Below are positions 18,206 through 30,190 of a stretch of DNA of 64,000 bases, piece by piece. Within the stretch, counting starts at the first letter, position 1. Every line of letters starts with the position of its first letter. Both the position numbers and the translations under genes were made by a program. Under the pieces are notes generated by a model, which ran no database searches, was not told where the DNA came from, and was given only the letters and a program-made list of their open reading frames with translations. This DNA comes from Pseudomonadota bacterium (GTDB taxonomy: Bacteria; Pseudomonadota; Gammaproteobacteria; Acidiferrobacterales; UBA6901): positions 1-64,000 of the forward strand of contig JAJXUF010000003.1 in NCBI GenBank assembly GCA_021783175.1, written 5' to 3'.

Positions 18206-19725
18206 AGGATCCGTTCCGCACGTATGTTCCGCGCGGCTCCCTCCACATTCTTGTTTGCGGGTTCAACATCCTCGTGTTTCAACACCTGGACAACCTCCGA
18301 TTCATTGCCTGAGGTTTTTCTCGCAGGCCAGGAAAAGCCATTGCCCTTGACGATCCGCTCTATCAGCAATGGAATAAATATCAACACGTCGTAACTCATG
18401 ATGAGGGTCGTGCCGATCTGGCGCGCCAGGTTACCGATAAAACGGAGCGTAAACGCGAGTGACCGGATCAGAGCTACCAGCGCCACGCCGGCGACGGTGC
18501 GCAACGAATAGATGAATGACTCGAGCGGTATCGCGACGAACGCCAACGCGAAGGGCAGAACGAATCCGAGCACCATCTGGCCTGCCGTAGGAATCCAACT
18601 CGCGGCCACCTTGATATGTTGCTGCGACGCGACCAGCGATTCGCGCAATGCTGAGTTGTCCGCTGCGATCCTATCACGCATCAGCGCCAGCGCCGCCTCC
18701 ACACCGGCAAGTATCACCAGCAAGGTCAGGGCGATCACGATCATGCGGTGGCGCATGCGGTCGTTCATATAACCGATGCGCGGAAAGAGACGCGTAATGC
18801 GCAGCGACTCCATAAGGAAAAGACCCATGGACGCTTCTACGAGTATGATTACAAGAGCGGCTATGTCTGAAGTCTTGAAGTTACCGATATAGCTTGCGCC
18901 GCCGACCATTTCCGACATCGGTAGAGCAATCAGGTTGAAGTTGATCACCGTACCGCCGACAGCGACTATCAGCACAAAGGCAGAGATCGCAAACTGAATC
19001 ATCCCCGACGCCGCCAGCGTATGTTCCGCCTGGTCGGTCCTCTTGGTAATTTCCTCGTACTTCTGCATCTGGTTGTCGATGATTATCGCGCGCTCCTGGA
19101 TACCTACCAGGCTCTTGTCCACTTTTGACAAGGTCCGGTTCAAGGAACGCCAGAACGGTTTGAAGCCCTCTAGAATCTTGTGCCGCGTCTCATATGCCCT
19201 GCGATACTGGGCGATGGCCTTATCGTGAATCTTGGTTACCGAGTCCAGAATATCAGCGAGGATCATCTCCACCATGCGATCGCCGGTGGATTTGAGTTTT
19301 GCAATGACCGCGACGGCCTTGGTCCATTCCGGCGGCACCGGCGGGACCTCACCGCATTTCTGGTAGTCTTCCTCGATGCGCGTGATTTCATCCATCAGTT
19401 TGCGCTGCAGTACCGGATAGCCATGCAGATCGCGTTTGACGACCGCATCCACTCGCTCAAACTCCCTCTCGATCAGCTGGCTCACCTCCTCGCGACCATG
19501 CGCCAGCAGCACCACCTGATTGCGGCGGCGCAACTCCTGCGCAGTCAGCATGAGCCAGCGTGCCGCGAGCCGCATCGGGTTGCTTACCAGATGGCTTACG
19601 GACCGGATAATGCTGTGCACCGGCTTGCGCGCGCCGTAAAGAAAAGGGACGGCGATTAGAAACAGCACAAACGTCGACAAAAGGGCGTCGTCCGGCCAGA
19701 TCATCCAGGATTTCCAGGCAACCAT
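18202..19725 (-). CDS. Multi-pass membrane protein with central coiled coil, partner of vWA lipoprotein
   Basis: The 507-residue product has an N-terminal membrane segment (about 14-32), a long charged helical region (about 60-235, including KILEGFKPFWRSLNRTL and MQKYEEITKRTDQAEHTL), then four to six hydrophobic segments (about 240-268, 288-306, 328-350, 385-425, 440-460) and a hydrophilic C-terminus. I do not recognise the family. The plan, a large helical domain followed by a membrane bundle, is that of a sensor, channel or stator-like protein, but no motif decides. The 4-bp overlap with the vWA lipoprotein gene argues that they work together. Confidence 0.82.
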   Translation of the reverse strand: MVAWKSWMIWPDDALLSTFVLFLIAVPFLYGARKPVHSIIRSVSHLVSNPMRLAARWLMLTAQELRRRNQVVLLAHGREEVSQLIEREFERVDAVVKRDLHGYPVLQRKLMDEITRIEEDYQKCGEVPPVPPEWTKAVAVIAKLKSTGDRMVEMILADILDSVTKIHDKAIAQYRRAYETRHKILEGFKPFWRSLNRTLSKVDKSLVGIQERAIIIDNQMQKYEEITKRTDQAEHTLAASGMIQFAISAFVLIVAVGGTVINFNLIALPMSEMVGGASYIGNFKTSDIAALVIILVEASMGLFLMESLRITRLFPRIGYMNDRMRHRMIVIALTLLVILAGVEAALALMRDRIAADNSALRESLVASQQHIKVAASWIPTAGQMVLGFVLPFALAFVAIPLESFIYSLRTVAGVALVALIRSLAFTLRFIGNLARQIGTTLIMSYDVLIFIPLLIERIVKGNGFSWPARKTSGNESEVVQVLKHEDVEPANKNVEGAARNIRAERIL

Positions 19726-19967
19726 GGCACTCTCTCCGTTACGTGATGGGGCTGGTAACTGTTTCTATTAATGTACTGGTCAGATTATGGTGAGTTTGCG
19801 GGTCGCGGCAAAGGCGGAATCCTCCTCCATCCGACGAACAACCGCTTTTGTAGGACTACTGGTCGGCAAGAACCGACAAATGATAGACGCAGGTGGGCAA
19901 TTGCCGGTCGGCGGGGTGCTTTTTAAGGAGTGACAGGAAATGCGGTACGACGCGCACAGGCGGACAC

Positions 19968-19993
19968 ATAAGGCCGCCAGCTGGCGGCCTTAT
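19968..19993. terminator. Perfect 26-bp palindrome at end of secF, probable terminator
   Basis: ATAAGGCCGCCAG is followed directly by its exact reverse complement. The TAA stop of secF (19990-19992) lies inside the right arm. On the minus strand the stem GGCCGCCAGCTGGCGGCC is followed by TTAT, a short U tract, consistent with termination of the yajC-secD-secF transcript. Confidence 0.6.
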
Positions 19994-20922
19994 GGCCTGC
20001 CGTCAAGTTGCGCGTCTCTCTTCGCCGGGATCATGTCTTCGCGTGATATGCCGAGCCACATGACAATCGGGCTCGCAACCAGCGCTGAAGAATAGATGCC
20101 GAACAAGATGCCGATCGTCAGAGCGAGTGCGAAATAATGCAGCACCTCGCCGCCGAAAAATAGCATGGAAAGTACGGCCAGCTGAGTACAACCGTGAGTA
20201 ATGATGGTACGCGACAAAGTGCGGGTGATGGCATTGTCGATGATTTGCGGCACGCCTACACCGCGCAACTTGCGGAAGTTCTCACGTACTCGGTCGAACA
20301 CCACAACTGACTCATTCACCGAGTAGCCAAAAATTGCGAGTACGGCAGCCAGCACTGTAAGTGAGAATTCCCAGCGGAAAAAGGCAAAGAATCCCAGGAT
20401 GATTACGACGTCGTGCAGATTCGCGATGATTGTCGCCACACCGAATTTCCACTCGAAGCGGAACCACAGATAGATGACGATTCCGATGGCCACGAAGGCG
20501 AGCGCCAATAGGCCATTGGTCAACAGCTCGCTACCGACCTCCGGTCCGACGAAGTCCACGCGACGAAGCTGGGCCGAAGCATCGTCCTTGTGCAAAGTAC
20601 CCATTACCGCGTCCGACAGGTTGTCCGACGCCATGCCCTTACGGGGTGGTAAGCGAATCAGCACGTCGCTCGCAGTACCGAAAGTCTGCACGCTCACGTC
20701 GTGGTATCCGAGTGTCGCCAGGTCATCGCGGATCTTAGGGATGTCCGCCGCATGGCCGTAGTTCACTTCGAGCACCGTTCCACCGGTAAAATCCACACCG
20801 AGGTTGAGTCCCCTGGTCGCAAGAAAGAACAGCGCCAGAATAAACGTGATCACCGATATCACGTTGAATACCAGCGCGTAGCGCATGAAGGGAATGTCTT
20901 TTCTTATCTTGAAAAATTCCAT
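19990..20922 (-). CDS. secF: Protein translocase subunit SecF
   Basis: Inner-membrane RND-type subunit that, with SecD, uses the proton gradient to help release translocated proteins in the periplasm. The 310 residues show the N-terminal segment, FTGGTVLEV of the first periplasmic domain, then membrane segments with GYSVNESVVVFDRVRENFRK and RTLSRTIITHGCTQL, the conserved SecF blocks. It follows secD by 26 bp. The stop codon falls inside a perfect palindrome. Confidence 0.96.
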   Translation of the reverse strand: MEFFKIRKDIPFMRYALVFNVISVITFILALFFLATRGLNLGVDFTGGTVLEVNYGHAADIPKIRDDLATLGYHDVSVQTFGTASDVLIRLPPRKGMASDNLSDAVMGTLHKDDASAQLRRVDFVGPEVGSELLTNGLLALAFVAIGIVIYLWFRFEWKFGVATIIANLHDVVIILGFFAFFRWEFSLTVLAAVLAIFGYSVNESVVVFDRVRENFRKLRGVGVPQIIDNAITRTLSRTIITHGCTQLAVLSMLFFGGEVLHYFALALTIGILFGIYSSALVASPIVMWLGISREDMIPAKRDAQLDGRP

Positions 20923-20948
20923 GGCGCGTTGTTATCCGGTCTGTTGAT

Positions 20949-22853
20949 TTACTTCCATTTCGTGTTGCCGATGGAAACTTGCTCCAACCGGCGTCGACTG
21001 CCATAGATAAGGTTAACGAGGCTGCGCGACACCAGTACGGCACTGAACATGGACGTGAGAATACCGAGGCACAACACAACTGCGAAGCCGCGCACCGGGC
21101 CTGTACCGAACATAAACAGGGCGAGCCCCGCAATGAGCGCAGTAACGTTCGAGTCCAGGATGGTTCCGAACGCCCTGTCATATCCCGTGTGGATGCTGGC
21201 CTGGGGCGAATTGCCGTTACGCAGCTCTTCACGTATGCGCTCGTTAATGAGCACGTTAGCATCGATCGCCATACCCACGGTAAGCGCAATGCCCGCCATA
21301 CCAGGCAGCGTCAGCGTCGTCGGAAGAATTGACAATAGCGCCACCAACAGCAAAACGTTCACCCCAAGCGCTGCTACGGAAATCACCCCGAACAGCATGT
21401 AGTAAATGATCATAAAGATCGCAATTCCCGCGAACCCGATCCAGGTGGAGTGAAATCCGCGCCGAATATTGTCGGCACCCAAACTCGGACCCACGGTGCG
21501 TTCTTCGACGATTTCTACCGGTGCTGCAAGCGCGCCGGCGCGCAATAACAGCGCCAAATCGCGGGCCTCCTCGATGCTCTGGAGGCCGGTAATTTCGAAA
21601 CGCTTGCCCAGCTGCTCGTTAATCACCGGCGCGGTAATGACCTTTTCCACTTGCACTGCGTGCCTCACTGGCTTGCCGTTCTTATCCAGCACAGGTTTAC
21701 CGGAGGCATCGAGCACGATTTCGTGGCGGATTTCTATGTAAACGACGGCCATACGCTTGCCGACATTCTCGCCAGTGACTCGCTGATTGATGGAGGCGCC
21801 ACGCGAATCAAGCGTTATATTCACAACCGCACCGCCGTTCCGTGAATCGATACCCTGGGATGCGTCGATAATGTTGTCACCAGAGTAGATCACGTGATCC
21901 TTGAGCAGGATCGGTCTTCCTTGGCGGTCGTAATAGATCTTGTCGCCCGGAGGTACATTTCCCGCAAGAGCCGCGGCCAGATCATGTTTTTCGTCAACCA
22001 GCATGATTTCGAGAGTCGCAGTACGACCCAGGATTTCCTTGGCTTTGGCGATATCCTGAACACCAGGCAATTCGACCACAATGCGATCCTGTCCCTGCTG
22101 CTGGATAATTGGCTCGGCCACACCCAGTTCGTTGACGCGGTTGCGCAATGAAGTGATATTTTGCTCGAGAGCGAATTTGCGTTTTTCCTGCAACGCTTGC
22201 GGACCCAAATTAGCCACAAGGTCATACTCGCCACCTTGCGACAGGTCAGTCAGAGTCAATTCGGGAAATTTATCGGAGATGGCGGAACGACCCTTGCTGC
22301 GATCCTGCTGATCGCGAAAGCGGATCAGAATGCCGCCGCTGTCCTGCCGATCGACCGATAGATAGCGCGCATCCTTGGCGCGCATGGTGTCACGCAAATC
22401 GTCGACATAACTCTCCTCAGCCTTTTTGATGGCCGCGTTCACGTCGACTTGCATCAAAAAGTACACACCGCCGCGCAAATCCAGTCCAAGATACATAGGA
22501 GCGGCATGCATCCAGCGCAGCCATCCCGGGGTAGCCGGTAGTAGATCGAGCGCCACGCTGTAGTTGTCGCCAAGCACCTGCTGTATCAGGTCACGCGCGC
22601 GCATCTGGACACCGGTGCTCTGGAACCGGACAGTGATACGATGCGTGTCACCCACCGCAGATTTGTAGGAAAAATCAGCGCGCTGCAGAGCCTGTTCGAC
22701 TTGCGACAGCGTTTGCGCATCAAGCGTGGCGCCATGCGTGGGCGAAATTTGCACAACCGGGTATTCGCCATACAGATTAGGCAGAGCGTAAATGACGCCA
22801 AAGATGACGATCACCAGGATCAGCAGGTAAGTCCACAACGGATATCGGTTCAT
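20949..22853 (-). CDS. secD: Protein translocase subunit SecD
   Basis: Partner of SecF in the Sec holotranslocon. The 634 residues match gammaproteobacterial SecD. The first membrane segment (about 7-25) is followed by LGLDLRGGVYFLMQVD, the large periplasmic P1 head with LRNRVNELGVAEPIIQQQG and VVELPGVQD, and the C-terminal bundle with GMAGIALTVGMAIDANVLI and the ERIREELRNG motif. Lies between yajC and secF. Confidence 0.97.
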   Translation of the reverse strand: MNRYPLWTYLLILVIVIFGVIYALPNLYGEYPVVQISPTHGATLDAQTLSQVEQALQRADFSYKSAVGDTHRITVRFQSTGVQMRARDLIQQVLGDNYSVALDLLPATPGWLRWMHAAPMYLGLDLRGGVYFLMQVDVNAAIKKAEESYVDDLRDTMRAKDARYLSVDRQDSGGILIRFRDQQDRSKGRSAISDKFPELTLTDLSQGGEYDLVANLGPQALQEKRKFALEQNITSLRNRVNELGVAEPIIQQQGQDRIVVELPGVQDIAKAKEILGRTATLEIMLVDEKHDLAAALAGNVPPGDKIYYDRQGRPILLKDHVIYSGDNIIDASQGIDSRNGGAVVNITLDSRGASINQRVTGENVGKRMAVVYIEIRHEIVLDASGKPVLDKNGKPVRHAVQVEKVITAPVINEQLGKRFEITGLQSIEEARDLALLLRAGALAAPVEIVEERTVGPSLGADNIRRGFHSTWIGFAGIAIFMIIYYMLFGVISVAALGVNVLLLVALLSILPTTLTLPGMAGIALTVGMAIDANVLINERIREELRNGNSPQASIHTGYDRAFGTILDSNVTALIAGLALFMFGTGPVRGFAVVLCLGILTSMFSAVLVSRSLVNLIYGSRRRLEQVSIGNTKWK

Positions 22854-22954
22854 CGCGGGAGTTTTGATTGGTTCTTCTGGTTTTCAGCCACCAGATCAGG
22901 ACAGATAGTACCGCTTGCCGGGCGCGCGCATTCTCGCTTTACGGTCAGCGTCAC

Positions 22955-23302
22955 TCACAATGCCTTGATCGTGCCTTTTGGCAAAAGCGAAGCAATCGCC
23001 TGTCGCTGCACCTTGATGGAAACGCCTTCTGCAATCTCCAGCGACACGAAATTTTCCGCGACTTCGGTGACACGGCCAAGAACACCGCCATTGGTCACAA
23101 CTTCGTCGCCTTTGGCTATCGCAGCCACCATGGCCTTGTGCTCCTTCGCGCGCTTGCTCTGCGGACGAATCAGCAGAAAGTAGAAGATCACGAAAATTAC
23201 AACAAGGGGGAGAATTTGCATCATGAGATTGCCCCCTGGGACAGTCGGGCCAGCGGGAGCTGCCGGACCAGCCGCATGGGCATCGGATATCAGTAGATTC
23301 AT
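22955..23302 (-). CDS. yajC: Sec translocon accessory protein YajC
   Basis: Small inner-membrane protein that associates with SecDF. The 115 residues have a Gly/Pro/Ala-rich N-terminus, one membrane segment (about 28-46, ILPLVVIFVIFYFLLIRPQS) and the conserved cytosolic part with GDEVVTNGGVLGRVTEV. The gene is in the standard tgt-yajC-secD order. The upstream 107 bp before tgt contains no gene. Confidence 0.95.
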   Translation of the reverse strand: MNLLISDAHAAGPAAPAGPTVPGGNLMMQILPLVVIFVIFYFLLIRPQSKRAKEHKAMVAAIAKGDEVVTNGGVLGRVTEVAENFVSLEIAEGVSIKVQRQAIASLLPKGTIKAL

Positions 23303-23409
23303 CTATAGATCCTTCAGGGCGTTCGTCGAAATCGGATTATCGATCAATTTGTTGGCCGTACCGGCCTGCTCGCATCATCGGGTTAGCTGTCGCCGCCCGC
23401 AGGCGCGCG

Positions 23410-25619
<2,210 letters not shown>

Positions 25620-25685
25620 ATTTCTCTATATAAAAAAATCTTGCGGGTGGCACAGTACTGTTACAGCTGGAAACAAACATGAACC

Positions 25686-25715
25686 TTGTTATAGCTGCGC
25701 GGGAATCGCTATACT
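25686..25715 (+). promoter_or_regulatory. Sigma70-type promoter for tRNA-Leu copy 1
   Basis: TTGTTA (25686-25691) and TATACT (25710-25715) are separated by 18 bp. The -10 element ends 14 bp before the mature tRNA. A TATACT at nearly the same distance precedes the second tRNA-Leu copy. Confidence 0.55.
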
Positions 25716-25729
25716 GCCCTCTAAATTAG

Positions 25730-25816
25730 GCCGGGGTGGCGGAACTGGTAGACGCGCCGGACTCAAAATCCGGTGGTGGTGACACCGTGTCGGTTCGACT
25801 CCGACCCTCGGTACCA
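25730..25816 (+). tRNA. tRNA-Leu(CAA), copy 1
   Basis: An 87-nt class II tRNA with acceptor GCCGGGG paired to CCTCGGT, anticodon loop CTCAAAA (anticodon CAA, reads UUG), a variable arm GGTGGTGACACC, T-loop TTCGACT and encoded CCA. The G1:U72 pair also occurs in some E. coli leucine tRNAs. It is nearly identical to the copy at 47675-47761; I see one difference, in the T-loop. Confidence 0.97.
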
Positions 25817-25947
25817 TACAAAGCTCATTGACAGCAGCGGAACAGTCCGGTCATGCCCGAGACACGCCGTGCAAAGTCTTCGATCATCGCCACCAAGCCC
25901 CGCGGGTCCGCGCCGCGGCAGCTGCACCGCAACGCGAGTTCCAGCCG

Positions 25948-28530
25948 ATGAAAGAACCTGCAAAAGATCCGATGCAAAGCACGCGCTTCCTGCTTGAGGT
26001 TCAGCCTGTCATTCCTGCGCGCCTCGCGCGCCTGAGCGAGCTGGCGAGCGATCTATTGTACAGCTGGGACCGCGCTGTGCGCGGATTATTCTACCGCCTG
26101 GACCCGGAACTTTGGGGCCGGTGCGGACACAACCCGAAGGTATTCCTGCGGAGAGTTTCGCAAGAAAGACTTAACGAGGCGGCCGAAGACCGGATTTTCC
26201 TCGAGGAATACAACCGCGTTCTTTCTGCCTATGATACATACAATCTCGAACGCTCTGTTCCCAGCGTAGAGCGTTATCTCGATCCGGCACAGGATATTGT
26301 TGCCTATTTCTGTGCCGAATTCGGTTTTCACGAGAGCTTTAATATCTACTCGGGCGGACTGGGAATTCTCGCTGGTGACTATTGCAAGGCAGCAAGTGAC
26401 CTTGGCGTCCCGTTCGTAGCGGTAGGCTTGCTCTACCGGCAAGGCTATTTCATGCAGACCATCGATCCGCATGGAAACCAGGTGGCTCACTTCGTCCCCA
26501 CCGACTTTGCTGACTTGCCGATCCTTCCGGCAATCGATCCAGATGGCGGCGAGATTCACGTGCACGTCGATCTACCTGGACGGCGCGTTGTGCTTAAGGT
26601 GTGGAAAGCGAAGGCCGGCCACATAAGTCTGTACCTGCTTGACAGTGATCTCCCGGAAAACCAAGAAGCCGACCGCTCCATCACGTACCAGCTTTATGGC
26701 GGCGATGTGACTACACGCATGCACCAGGAAATCACTCTCGGGATAGGCGGCGTGCGGGCACTGTTCGCACTCGGGCTACGACCGACGGTGTGGCATATCA
26801 ACGAGGGGCATGCGGCGTTCCAGATTCTGGAGCGTTGTCGGCTGCGCGTCACACAAGGCCTGGATTTCGACAGCGCTTTGGAGCTCGTTGCGTCCGGTAC
26901 GGTGTTTACCACCCATACGCCGGTACCCGCAGGGCACGATATTTTCAGTCATGAGCTCATGGGCAGCTATTTCGGAAATTTTGCCAAGGAGCTCGGCATC
27001 GGCATGAACCGTTTCCTGGAACTCGGGTTTAGTCCTGGCAATCCGGATGGATTCAACCAGACTGCGCTTGCCCTGCGCGGGTCGCGTTACCATAACGGTG
27101 TAAGCCGAATCCACGGTCAGGTGGCATCACGCATGGAAGGCTATATCTGGCCACAGATACCTGCTGCGGAAAACCCGATCGGCTACGTTACCAACGGCGT
27201 GCACGTACCGACCTTCCTGGCGCGCGAGTGGATTAACCTGTTCGATATGCGCTTTGGCAGCGGATGGCGAAACGAGCTGCTCAATGAAAAATACTGGGAG
27301 TGTATCGACGATATTCCGGACCACAGCTACTGGAGCACACTACAATCGCTGCGCGCGGAACTGATGATGGAAGCGAGACGCCGCCTGCTCTTTCAGCTGC
27401 GCCGCAATGGCTGCAGCCAGGCACTTATCGAGCGCCTTACCGCCCACCTCACACCGCGCCAAACAGATACACTCATCATCGGTTTTGCCCGACGTTTTGC
27501 CACCTACAAGCGGGCCACACTGCTTTTTTCCGACCCGCCGCGGCTGGAGCGCCTGCTGGGCGACCCGAATCACCCGATTCTGCTAATTTTTGCCGGCAAG
27601 GCCCACCCGAACGACAAACCCAGCCAGCAATTTATCAAGGTAATTCACGACTTTTCGCGTCGCCCGGAATTTGAGGGCAAAATCATACTGCTCGAGAACT
27701 ACGATCTAGCGCTCGCGCGCAAACTCGTTACCGGCGTCGATGTATGGATAAACACTCCGGAGCATCCGCTCGAAGCAAGTGGCACCTCTGGCCAGAAGGC
27801 CGGTATCAATGGCGTCATCAACCTGAGCGTGCTCGATGGCTGGTGGGGCGAGGGTTACAACGGCACGAACGGCTGGGCGATAACACCGCATGGGCCAGAA
27901 TACGAACCAGGCTATCGCGATCGTGAGGAGGGGCAGGAACTGCTGGATATACTGGAAAGGCAGGTTAGACCGCTTTATTTCACGCGTAACGGTCAAGGAT
28001 ATCCTGAGGGTTGGGTAAAGAAATCCAAGGCATCGATGAAATCTCTACTGCCGAGATTCAATGCCGAACGCATGGTGATGGATTACATCCATAACTATTA
28101 TGGACGCGCGAAGAAGCAGCGCCTCGTGCTGGCGGCAAATGATTTCGCCCGGGCAAAGGATTTGTCTCAATGGAAAAAGCGCGTCTTGTTGGCCTGGCCA
28201 CAGGTCAAATTGCGTCGCATTGACGAAGCGCCGACGGAACTCAAGTCCGGCAACGCGCTGAAAATACGCATCGCTACCAATCTCAACGGTTTGGGTACCG
28301 ATGACGTGCTAATGGAGTGCCTGGTCGGCACTGAAACCGAACATGGCGAGTTTGTCACACGCCACAGCTATGTTTTCACTCCGGGCGAAACAGATGCATC
28401 GGGCGAAACCTTATTCCACCTCGATCTGCGTCCAAGGCTGGCCGGTCTGCAGTTCTACAGAATACGCATGTTCCCATTCCACCCTGCGCTCGCTCACCGT
28501 TTTGAGACCGGCTGCATGGTCTGGCTGTAA
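25948..28530 (+). CDS. glgP: Alpha-glucan (glycogen/maltodextrin) phosphorylase
   Basis: Releases glucose 1-phosphate from the non-reducing ends of alpha-1,4-glucan. The N-terminal 100 residues (RLARLSELASDLLYSWDRAV) are the DUF3417 domain of the archaeal/bacterial subtype. The catalytic GT35 part has AYFCAEFGFHESFNIYSGGLG, HINEGHAAFQILE, and the PLP-lysine region EASGTSGQKAGINGVINLS. ATG at 25948 is chosen, giving 860 residues; the frame is open upstream to 25828 but with unrelated composition. It stands alone just after tRNA-Leu and converges with malQ. Confidence 0.93.
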   Translation: MKEPAKDPMQSTRFLLEVQPVIPARLARLSELASDLLYSWDRAVRGLFYRLDPELWGRCGHNPKVFLRRVSQERLNEAAEDRIFLEEYNRVLSAYDTYNLERSVPSVERYLDPAQDIVAYFCAEFGFHESFNIYSGGLGILAGDYCKAASDLGVPFVAVGLLYRQGYFMQTIDPHGNQVAHFVPTDFADLPILPAIDPDGGEIHVHVDLPGRRVVLKVWKAKAGHISLYLLDSDLPENQEADRSITYQLYGGDVTTRMHQEITLGIGGVRALFALGLRPTVWHINEGHAAFQILERCRLRVTQGLDFDSALELVASGTVFTTHTPVPAGHDIFSHELMGSYFGNFAKELGIGMNRFLELGFSPGNPDGFNQTALALRGSRYHNGVSRIHGQVASRMEGYIWPQIPAAENPIGYVTNGVHVPTFLAREWINLFDMRFGSGWRNELLNEKYWECIDDIPDHSYWSTLQSLRAELMMEARRRLLFQLRRNGCSQALIERLTAHLTPRQTDTLIIGFARRFATYKRATLLFSDPPRLERLLGDPNHPILLIFAGKAHPNDKPSQQFIKVIHDFSRRPEFEGKIILLENYDLALARKLVTGVDVWINTPEHPLEASGTSGQKAGINGVINLSVLDGWWGEGYNGTNGWAITPHGPEYEPGYRDREEGQELLDILERQVRPLYFTRNGQGYPEGWVKKSKASMKSLLPRFNAERMVMDYIHNYYGRAKKQRLVLAANDFARAKDLSQWKKRVLLAWPQVKLRRIDEAPTELKSGNALKIRIATNLNGLGTDDVLMECLVGTETEHGEFVTRHSYVFTPGETDASGETLFHLDLRPRLAGLQFYRIRMFPFHPALAHRFETGCMVWL

Positions 28531-28616
28531 CTCAGCGTCCTTCGCGAATCAATAACGGTCAATTTGCTGCTTGGCAATTGCCGGCGCTACATCATGGAAC
28601 TTTGCGGCCGCTGCAA

Positions 28617-30098
28617 TCATTGCGCTGCCCTGCCGTAGAGAATAACTAGGTGGTGCAACAGCGCCACGGCATCCGTAGTCAGCTGCTCCCAACCGAAGCG
28701 CCAGCGCCAGTTGCCGTTGCTTGTGCCGGGCATGTTCATGCGGTGTCCGGCACCAAGCGCTAGCACATCCTGCATGGGCAACATAGCCAGATTCGCCACC
28801 GACGCCAGCGCCGCACGGATAAGTGGCCAAGGCATGCTATCGGTCGGTCGGCCAAGGTAATCCCTAACATAGGATTGCGCCCTTGCCGAGACCGATTCAT
28901 ACCACGACACGGTCGTATCATTGTCGTGAGTGCCGGTGTAGACAACGGTATGCCTGTCGTAGTGATGTGGCAGATAGCTATTGTCTGCGCCGCCCTCGAA
29001 GGCAAACTGCAGCACACGCATCCCGGGCAGGGAATATTTCTGTCTGAGCGCGTGCACCTCTTGCGTAATCAAACCCAGATCCTCCGCTACCAGCGGCAGC
29101 GGACCGAACTCTGCGCGCAATTCGCTGAACAGGGCATCGCCGGGTGCCGCCACCCAGCGGCCGCCAACGGCGGTGGGCTCATGTGCGGGAATCTCCCAGA
29201 ACGCCTCGAAGCCTCGAAAATGATCGATACGCACAATGTCGAACAACATCAGTTGCGTGCGCATTCGCTCGCGCCACCAGCGAAACCCGTCGGCCTGCAT
29301 TTCCGCCCAGTCGTAAAGCGGATTACCCCAGCGCTGCCCAGTTTCAGAAAAGTAATCGGGGGGTACGCCGGCAACAACACGCGGCTGCCCGTCGCTGTCC
29401 AAACAGAAATAGCGCCGATGCGTCCATACGTCCGCGCTATCGTGCGCCACGAAGATGGGCATGTCTCCAAAAAGCAGTACGCCGTTGTGGGCCGCATGGC
29501 GTCGCAAGTCCAACCACTGACGGAAAAACACGAACTGCTCGAAGCACACCTGTTCTATCTGAGGTGCAAGACGCTGCCGCGCCTGTGCCAACGCCCCTGG
29601 TTCCCGATCGCGCAACGCCTCCGACCACAGCCACCAGGGGCGACCGCTCGTTTCTCGGTGCAAGGCCAAATAAAGCGCATAATCATGCAACCAGTGGGAC
29701 TGCTGCTGCACGAATGTCTCTAAATCCGCGCGGTCTGCGACGGTCGCGGTGCGCGAAAAACCGGCGTACGCTTGCGCCAGCCACAGCTTTCGTTCTGACG
29801 TCGATTGCGCGTCAAGCCAACCCCATTGCACCAGACGTTGGCAGTCGATCAGATTAGGGTTGCCGGCATGCACCGACAAGCACTGATAGGGTGAAAGATC
29901 ATCGTGCGTCGGCCCAAGCGGCAGAGTCTGCCACACCGAGATGCCGCACTTTGCCAGCAGATCGACAAAACGAAAAGCATCCTCGCCGAGAGTGCCGTTC
30001 CTGTCGCCTCCCGGTAGCGATGTCGGATGCAACAGAATGCCAGCGCGGCGGCGATTCAGGGGTGTTCGTGAATACCGATCTTCAGTGCTCGAATTCAT
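28617..30098 (-). CDS. malQ: 4-alpha-glucanotransferase (amylomaltase)
   Basis: Transfers alpha-1,4-glucan segments between maltodextrins and releases glucose. The 493-residue GH77 protein shows RAGILLHPTSLPGGD at the N-terminus, GDMPIFVAHDSADVWTHR, IVRIDHFRGFEAFWEIP with the nucleophile Asp, VAEDLGLITQEV with the acid/base Glu, and TGTHDNDTTVSWY with the stabilising Asp. It follows the GH57 gene at 30191 on the same strand. In a cluster without GlgX it may process the short chains that GlgP leaves. Confidence 0.95.
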   Translation of the reverse strand: MNSSTEDRYSRTPLNRRRAGILLHPTSLPGGDRNGTLGEDAFRFVDLLAKCGISVWQTLPLGPTHDDLSPYQCLSVHAGNPNLIDCQRLVQWGWLDAQSTSERKLWLAQAYAGFSRTATVADRADLETFVQQQSHWLHDYALYLALHRETSGRPWWLWSEALRDREPGALAQARQRLAPQIEQVCFEQFVFFRQWLDLRRHAAHNGVLLFGDMPIFVAHDSADVWTHRRYFCLDSDGQPRVVAGVPPDYFSETGQRWGNPLYDWAEMQADGFRWWRERMRTQLMLFDIVRIDHFRGFEAFWEIPAHEPTAVGGRWVAAPGDALFSELRAEFGPLPLVAEDLGLITQEVHALRQKYSLPGMRVLQFAFEGGADNSYLPHHYDRHTVVYTGTHDNDTTVSWYESVSARAQSYVRDYLGRPTDSMPWPLIRAALASVANLAMLPMQDVLALGAGHRMNMPGTSNGNWRWRFGWEQLTTDAVALLHHLVILYGRAAQ

Positions 30099-30190
30099 TT
30101 TTTAGGAAAACGTGGCGGCCAGGCTGCAATCGGAATCGCTGTCGGGTCTCAATCGCGCATAATTCGGATCGATGCGATCCCACGCCGGAC

